In this document: one piece after another, positions 5,399 to 7,948 of the stretch | Position numbering within the stretch: position 1 is the stretch's first letter | Layout of the letters: every line of letters starts with the position of its first letter | Assembly (NCBI GenBank): GCA_003242255.1 | Contig: QGUT01000070.1 | Coordinates: 1-7,948 of the forward strand | Reading direction: 5' to 3' | Origin: Bacillota bacterium | GTDB lineage: Bacteria; Bacillota; Thermosediminibacteria; Thermosediminibacterales; Thermosediminibacteraceae | Length of the DNA: 7,948 nt | Notes under the pieces: generated by a model | The model's database searches: none | Told to the model about the DNA's origin: nothing | What the model saw: only the letters and a program-made list of their open reading frames with translations | Program-made: the position numbers and the translations under genes

Positions 5399-6782
5399 GG
5401 CAAGGCTCTTGAAGAGCTTTCTGGCGGTCATACTCATCACCGTATCCATTTTCGAGGCGATCCTTCTGGTCTCCATAAGGCAGTATTACTTCGGCAACGT
5501 GGAGGCCATTTTGTCGAAACAGGCCGAAATATCTTCCAATTTTTACAGCAAGTATTTTGCGGCGGATGGGGACCTGAAAGAAAAAGCAAAAGCGCTGGCG
5601 GAAAGTCTATCCGCTTCCACCTCGGCCCTGGTGCAGATCGTGGGCATCGATTCGAGACTTTTGGCCGATTCGGTCGGAGGGTCGGCCGGTCGTGAACTGG
5701 AATTTCCAGACGTCAAAAAGGCTTTGGAAGGAGTCCCCGCCCGGTGGACCGGGAGGATGCCGAAGACGGGGGAAAGGGTGCTGGCGATCTCCTATCCCCT
5801 CAAGGCCGGCGTCACCGTGGTGGGCGCCGTGCGGTTCGTGACCTCCCTGGAAAAGGTAAACCAGGTGGTGACCAAGATCGCTTTAAGTCTCGTTGCCGTA
5901 GGACTTGCCGCAGTAATCGTTTCTATTTTCGCGGCCTTTGTGCTTTCCGGGACCATCGTAAGGCCCTTGAGAGACATAAGCCGGGCGGCGATGGAGATGG
6001 CAAAGGGCAATTTTGAGGCGAGGGCCCGGAAAAGGAGCGACGACGAGATAGGGAGCCTGGCGGACACCTTGAACTTCATGGCGGAAGAGATAGAGCGGCA
6101 GGAAAAACTTAAAAACGAGTTCATCGCCTCGGTTTCCCACGAACTCAGGACACCCCTTACCGCCATAAAGGGCTGGGCTGTCACGCTGCTTTCCTTCCTC
6201 GAAGGATATCAAACTGAAAATGTTGAGGAACTGAAAGAGGGCCTTGAAATCATATCGTCGGAAAGCGAGAGATTATCGGAACTCGTCGATGAACTGCTGG
6301 ATTTTTCAAGGCTTCAGTCGGGAAGGATAAAGCTCAAGCTTGAGAAAGTCTCCCTTTCCCGCACCCTGGATTACATCAAGGCCCAGATGATGCCGCGGGC
6401 GAGAAGGCAGGGCGTGGAATTTCAGGTGGCCTGCGATTCCGACCTCCCCGAAATCACGGCCGACGAGAACCGGATAAAACAGGTCCTCATAAATCTTCTG
6501 GACAATGCCTTTAAATTCACCGAACCCGGCGGTGAGGTGCGCCTTTCGGCAAGGGGCGAAGGGGGCTTTGTGCGGGTAACCGTCGAGGATACCGGGTGCG
6601 GCATAGCGGAAAAAGACCTCCCCCACGTGACCGAAAAATTCTATAAAGCAGACAGCAGGCAGCCGGGAAGCGGCCTGGGACTCGCCATCTGCCAGGAAAT
6701 CGCGAAGCTCCACGGGGGGCGCCTGGAGATAGAGAGCAGGCAGGGGGAAGGGACCCGGGTAAGCTTAATCCTCCCGGTGTAA
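5385..6782 (+). CDS. Membrane sensor histidine kinase (HAMP-HisKA-HATPase_c)
   Basis: Partner kinase of the upstream regulator. Numbered from CTG 5385 (465 residues): membrane segment 11-31, an outside sensor domain of about 130 residues with no recognised family, membrane segment 165-190, HAMP linker about 191-243, phosphoacceptor His252 in SVSHELRTPLTAIKGW, N-box Asn374 in LLDNAFKF, G1 Asp402 in EDTGCGIAEKD, and G2 428-433 in GSGLGLAI. The catalytic set is complete, so it should be active. There is no PAS domain. Conventional calling would begin at TTG 5409, but codons from 5385 read LKGIRARLLKSFLAV, a typical kinase N-terminus, and GGAGGGGGG (5370-5378) is well placed for CTG 5385 and poorly placed for 5409. 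The CTG start overlaps the regulator by 14 bases. Sensed signal unknown; envelope or redox stress is possible. Confidence 0.93.
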   Translation: MKGIRARLLKSFLAVILITVSIFEAILLVSIRQYYFGNVEAILSKQAEISSNFYSKYFAADGDLKEKAKALAESLSASTSALVQIVGIDSRLLADSVGGSAGRELEFPDVKKALEGVPARWTGRMPKTGERVLAISYPLKAGVTVVGAVRFVTSLEKVNQVVTKIALSLVAVGLAAVIVSIFAAFVLSGTIVRPLRDISRAAMEMAKGNFEARARKRSDDEIGSLADTLNFMAEEIERQEKLKNEFIASVSHELRTPLTAIKGWAVTLLSFLEGYQTENVEELKEGLEIISSESERLSELVDELLDFSRLQSGRIKLKLEKVSLSRTLDYIKAQMMPRARRQGVEFQVACDSDLPEITADENRIKQVLINLLDNAFKFTEPGGEVRLSARGEGGFVRVTVEDTGCGIAEKDLPHVTEKFYKADSRQPGSGLGLAICQEIAKLHGGRLEIESRQGEGTRVSLILPV

Positions 6783-6787
6783 TTTTT

Positions 6788-6816
6788 TTGTAACCGCTTT
6801 TAACTCTTTTTATAAT
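6788..6816 (+). promoter_or_regulatory. Sigma-A promoter of the lipoprotein gene
   Basis: TTGTAA (6788-6793), exactly 17 bases, then consensus TATAAT (6811-6816), giving a start near 6823 and a leader of about 85 bases. It begins only six bases after the kinase stop, so the lipoprotein can be expressed separately from the two-component operon. Confidence 0.7.
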
Positions 6817-6863
6817 CCTTTTTTTGGGGGCGGCGATTATACTTAAATTGAAACGCTGATAGC

Positions 6864-6877
6864 TCCTCAGCTGAGGA
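6864..6877 (+). repeat. 14-bp perfect palindrome in the lipoprotein leader
   Basis: TCCTCAGCTGAGGA reads the same on both strands. In RNA it forms a 5-bp stem with an AGCT loop, and its CTCC part could also pair with the ribosome site GGGGAGG at 6895-6901. It may be an operator, a translation-control hairpin, or chance; no T-run follows, so it is not a terminator. Confidence 0.45.
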
Positions 6878-6907
6878 CTTCAGAAATCAATGAAGGGGAG
6901 GTTGGGT

Positions 6908-7948
6908 ATGACTGGCGTCAAAAAATTCGCTGCGCTTTTGCTCTCCGGGATGCTGCTTTTTACCGGCTGCAATTTTTTGCCTTCGCCCTCAAGCACCATC
7001 GGGCCTCCGACTGCCGAAACCAAAAATTACAAAGAATTGGAAGCTGTGATCCGGGAGTTTCTCCCGCAGGAGGCGAAGGAAAATACTTCTGAGCTCACCG
7101 TAGCTTGGGGCGACGTGGATGCCGACGGGCAGGATGAAATCCTGGCCGCGTACAAGTTCGGAGAGCCCTCCCAGGTCGGAGCTCTCGCCTTGAAACTCGA
7201 GGAGGGCCGGTGGAAGGAAGTGTGGCAGGAGCAAAGCTTCGGTTACGACCTGGACGTCTTTGAGGTGGCCGATATTACCGGCGACGGGAAGCCCGAGGTA
7301 CTTATCGGCACTACCGTAGGGGCCTCCGCCGGCAACGGCCTCGATATTTTCTCCTGGCAGGGGGACACGCTGAAGAAGATTGCCGGAACGGGGTATCACA
7401 GGCTGGATATACTGCACCTTACCGGAAAATACAGCACTGAAAAGGGCTACGACGGACGGGCGCAACTTGCGGTCTGGCAGAAGGACACCGGCAACGCCAT
7501 GGCCGTGGACGTGCTGCGCTGGTATGAAATCGGCCTGGTCCCTGCGGAAGACCTGTACCGAGAGTATTTTCCAATAGTAGTTGAATACTATGAAGAACAG
7601 CTTAAAAAAGCGCCGGATGCACCTGTCCTCTGGTATTACCTGGCCGATGCCCAGCAAAAGGCGGGCATGCCGGAGGAAGCTTTGAAATCCGTAGAAAAGG
7701 GCCTTTCACTCAAAGGGGATTACCCGCAGGATTACAGGTTCAAGATTATCAAAGCAAGGGCTTATAACGACCTGGGCCAGTACCAAAAAGCCATAAAGAT
7801 TTTGAATGACGTTTTGAAGGCGAAAGAGCCCGGGCCTTCCGGCAGCGGGCAAGAAGAGCCCGCATATTTGAAAAAAATCAAAGCCGAGGCTTTGATTGAC
7901 ATGGGCAAAAGCTACGAAGGCCTCAGGCAGTACGATGAAGCGGAGGAT
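6908..7948 (+). CDS. Lipoprotein with VCBS/FG-GAP-like repeats and C-terminal TPRs (3' truncated)
   Basis: The frame is open for 347 codons and leaves the window without a stop. The N-terminus has Lys5-Lys6, a hydrophobic stretch and a lipobox-like F-T-G-Cys21, so the protein is probably exported and lipid-anchored outside the membrane; Phe at the -3 position is less usual. Two Asp-rich repeats, WGDVDADGQDE (67-77) and DITGDGKPEVLIG (122-134), have the DxDxDGxxE-like pattern of VCBS/FG-GAP calcium-binding blades. From about 238 onward there are helix-pair repeats typical of TPRs: WYYLADAQQKAGMPEEALK, ARAYNDLGQYQKAIKIL and KAEALIDMGKSYEGLRQYDEAE. ATG 6908 has GGGGAGG at 6895-6901. Its own promoter and a palindrome precede it. 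A protein-interaction or surface-sensing role is plausible; no enzyme motif was seen. The neighbouring kinase suggests, but does not show, a functional link. Confidence 0.85.
   Translation, partial: MTGVKKFAALLLSGMLLFTGCNFLPSPSSTIGPPTAETKNYKELEAVIREFLPQEAKENTSELTVAWGDVDADGQDEILAAYKFGEPSQVGALALKLEEGRWKEVWQEQSFGYDLDVFEVADITGDGKPEVLIGTTVGASAGNGLDIFSWQGDTLKKIAGTGYHRLDILHLTGKYSTEKGYDGRAQLAVWQKDTGNAMAVDVLRWYEIGLVPAEDLYREYFPIVVEYYEEQLKKAPDAPVLWYYLADAQQKAGMPEEALKSVEKGLSLKGDYPQDYRFKIIKARAYNDLGQYQKAIKILNDVLKAKEPGPSGSGQEEPAYLKKIKAEALIDMGKSYEGLRQYDEAED

Noticed and set aside
4604..5476. Long open frame of 290 codons on the minus strand opposite the response regulator
   Set aside because: It is antisense to a gene with complete receiver and winged-helix motifs, and its product looks low-complexity (His/Pro-rich) with no domain; explained as a codon-bias shadow.
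6755..6788. Weak hairpin CCGGG/CCCGG before a T-run at the kinase stop
   Set aside because: The 5-bp stem has a 13-base loop and the T-run is offset by several bases, so terminator function is not supported.
6989..7657. 222-codon minus-strand open frame opposite the lipoprotein
   Set aside because: The plus strand has a clear signal, lipobox and repeats; the minus frame shows none.

Overview
The window looks like ordinary chromosome from a Gram-positive anaerobe of the Bacillota, probably a thermophilic Clostridia-type organism (Thermoanaerobacterales or a relative). This is inferred from strong AAGGAGGTGA-like ribosome sites, use of GTG/TTG starts, a CIRCE-controlled groES-groEL operon, a LexA-box-like palindrome of the Bacillus type, a Bacillota-like TrpRS and Lys/Glu-rich proteins. 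Genus-level placement is not supported. All genes read on the + strand. No RNA gene, CRISPR array or intact mobile element was seen.

Layout: (1) bases 1-146, the C-terminal end of an HhH-GPD DNA glycosylase (AlkA-like); (2) 203-1222, trpS; (3) 1317-1796, a small integral membrane protein resembling an ECF-transporter substrate-binding (S) component, with its own promoter and a strong terminator; (4) 1797-2159, an AT-rich gap ending in the promoter and perfect CIRCE operator of groES (2160-2444) and groEL (2468-4078), closed by a 16-bp terminator; (5) 4130-4585, a promoter, a perfect GAAC-N4-GTTC palindrome and an unrecognised 108-residue protein; (6) 4602-6782, an extended -10 promoter, an attenuator-like leader, an OmpR/PhoB-type response regulator and its membrane histidine kinase; (7) 6788-7948, a new promoter and a lipoprotein with VCBS/FG-GAP-like repeats and C-terminal TPRs, cut by the window end.

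The genes form several independent transcription units rather than one pathway: DNA repair, tRNA charging, vitamin or metal uptake, protein folding under HrcA-type heat-shock control, a possibly SOS-controlled small protein, and an envelope-sensing two-component pair followed by a surface lipoprotein. The least explained parts are the LexA-like operator with its unknown gene, the terminator-containing leader before the response regulator, and the probable CTG start of the kinase. No clearly new multi-gene system is visible.
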